A stretch of 35,062 bases of DNA from an uncultured Marinoscillum sp. (GTDB lineage Bacteria > Bacteroidota > Bacteroidia > Cytophagales > MED-G16). The stretch is from positions 48,001 to 83,062 of the forward strand of contig CACPHX010000004.1 of assembly GCA_902633975.1 (NCBI GenBank), in the 5' to 3' direction. Shown one piece after another: positions 34,104 through 35,062 of this stretch. How positions within the stretch are numbered: the first letter of the stretch is position 1; each line of letters opens with the position of its first letter. The notes below the pieces were generated by a model. That model was given only the letters and a program-made list of their open reading frames with translations. It made no database searches and was not told the origin of the DNA. The translations under genes and the position numbers were made by a program.

Positions 34104-34645
34104 TATTTTTTTACATTATAGTTAACATCTACCTTGCCCCTTAAAATTTCTGATAATTTATTTTTAAGAAGTTTCCTTTTTAGGGAAGGCAAATAGTCAA
34201 TAAATAATTTACCGTTAATGTGATCAAACTCATGTTGAATGACTCTGGCTCTCATACCATCATAATCCTTTGTTTTTCTATTCCATTCCTCATCAAAATA
34301 CGTAATATGAATTTTAGACTTTCTTAAAACACCCCCCCTTACGCTCGGTATACTTAGACAACCTTCCTCAAACTCCCAAGTATCACCAGACTCAAACTCA
34401 ATAGTTGGGTTAATAAATACTTCCTTAAAATCTTTCATCTCCTCATCCTCAAGCATAGAGCCGTCAATAACAAAAATTCTTTTTGAGATACCAATTTGAG
34501 GTGCAGCAAGACCAATCCCGTCAGCATTATGCATCGTCTCAAACATATCCTCTGAAAGTTTTTTTACATCAACCTCACCCTTAACGATTTCTATAGCTCT
34601 TTCTCTAAGGACAGAGCTTCCATATAATACAATTGGATATATCAT
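34103..34645 (-). CDS. def: Peptide deformylase
   Basis: 180 residues, cytoplasmic metalloenzyme that removes the formyl group from nascent proteins. All three motifs are intact: GIGLAAPQIG (43-52), EGCLSIP (94-100; metal ligand Cys96) and HEFDH (138-142; metal ligands His138 and His142, catalytic Glu139). It sits between ruvX and murF, an arrangement common in Bacteroidota, and its ATGA overlap with ruvX (4 nt) indicates coupled translation. Confidence 0.98.
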   Translation of the reverse strand: MIYPIVLYGSSVLRERAIEIVKGEVDVKKLSEDMFETMHNADGIGLAAPQIGISKRIFVIDGSMLEDEEMKDFKEVFINPTIEFESGDTWEFEEGCLSIPSVRGGVLRKSKIHITYFDEEWNRKTKDYDGMRARVIQHEFDHINGKLFIDYLPSLKRKLLKNKLSEILRGKVDVNYNVKK

Positions 34646-35055
34646 GAGTTTCGTTGTAAATAAGACTGTAATATTATACTTGCACTAACTTTATCAATAT
34701 TACTTTTTTTTCTTCTATATTTTTTATTCTTACCAATAAAAATCAAAGAATCTTTGGCGATTTTAGATGTAAATCTCTCATCATAGGTCTCAACACCAAC
34801 TTGTTTATATTTCTCTCTTAATATCTCAACAAAATCATTTGTTATTTTGGTAGCATTAGTTTCTGAACCTTTTAGATTAGTAGGTAATCCAACTAAAAAG
34901 AGATCAACATTATTCGTTTCGGTATAAATATCAATGAAGTCAAAAATTTTATCTGCGTCGCATGTCTCAAGTGGAGTTGAAATTATTCTATGCTCGTCAG
35001 TGACCGCAATACCAACTCTTTTAGCACCGTAGTCAAAACAAAGAATTCTGGCCAT
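34642..35055 (-). CDS. ruvX: YqgF/RuvX family Holliday-junction resolvase-like nuclease
   Basis: 137 residues, the family's usual size. RNase H-like fold: Asp8 (ILCFDYGAKRVGIAVTD), the Glu in TYDERFTSK and the Asp of IDKVSASIILQSYL form the acidic site. Family members act on branched nucleic acids and 5' ends of pre-16S rRNA. The ATG at 35055 gives the canonical MARILCFDYG start, so the gene is probably complete although only 7 nt of window lie upstream. It overlaps def by 4 nt, forming ruvX-def-murF. Confidence 0.96.
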   Translation of the reverse strand: MARILCFDYGAKRVGIAVTDEHRIISTPLETCDADKIFDFIDIYTETNNVDLFLVGLPTNLKGSETNATKITNDFVEILREKYKQVGVETYDERFTSKIAKDSLIFIGKNKKYRRKKSNIDKVSASIILQSYLQRNS

Positions 35056-35062
35056 TAATTAA

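Noticed and set aside
1-35062. Insertion sequence, integrase, CRISPR array or phage gene
   Set aside because: None seen on either strand; the only long repeat is the CBM duplication inside the fusion gene.

Overview
The window reads as part of a low-GC, tightly packed chromosome of a marine Bacteroidota, most likely a Flavobacteriia-type bacterium. The evidence is a SusC/SusD pair, type IX secretion C-terminal sorting domains (YPNPVNK, FPNPVNK), Bacteroidota-style -7 elements (TAnnTTTG), lipoprotein signals, and neighbours that overlap by a few bases. No mobile element, integrase, phage gene or CRISPR array was seen.

Layout. Positions 1-6223 hold a GH20 hexosaminidase (5' end outside the window) followed at once by glmS, then a convergent acetyltransferase that resembles eukaryotic glucosamine-6-phosphate N-acetyltransferase (GNA1), an outer-membrane beta-barrel protein, an AhpD-like protein and an ammonium transporter. 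Positions 6224-6535 have no confident gene. Positions 6536-30602 form one large polysaccharide utilisation locus (PUL). Position 30634-30708 is a tRNA-Val(UAC). Positions 30788-35055 return to general genes: PQQ-type sugar dehydrogenase, MarC family membrane protein, murF, def and ruvX.

The PUL. It encodes three GH10 xylanase domains, one cytoplasmic-looking GH43, one carbohydrate esterase, six S1 formylglycine sulfatases, SusC/SusD, a surface lipoprotein and a GPH-family sugar:cation symporter. The minus-strand genes from SusC to the T9SS-exported sulfatase (26883 down to 10730) are spaced from -13 to about +31 nt and look like one operon. GH10-GPH transporter-GH43 (30602 down to 26985) form a second unit just upstream that could read through into it. 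A third unit (9228 down to 6536) is a lipoprotein sulfatase plus a T9SS-exported GH10, and one sulfatase is on the plus strand (9316-10743). My interpretation is a machine for a sulfated, probably acetylated, xylan: surface enzymes bind, desulfate and cut; SusCD imports oligosaccharides; periplasmic sulfatases, the esterase and GH10 trim them; the GPH symporter and cytoplasmic GH43 finish the job.

The most unusual gene is at 16968-20459: a single polypeptide with an S1_7-type sulfatase, two identical CBM4_9-like modules (encoded by a perfect 450-bp direct repeat) and a GH10 domain with a divergent active-site segment. This sulfatase-CBM-CBM-xylanase fusion directly links desulfation to xylan cleavage and is the best candidate for something not previously described. 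No sulfatase-maturation enzyme (FGE or anSME) and no recognisable PUL regulator is in the window.
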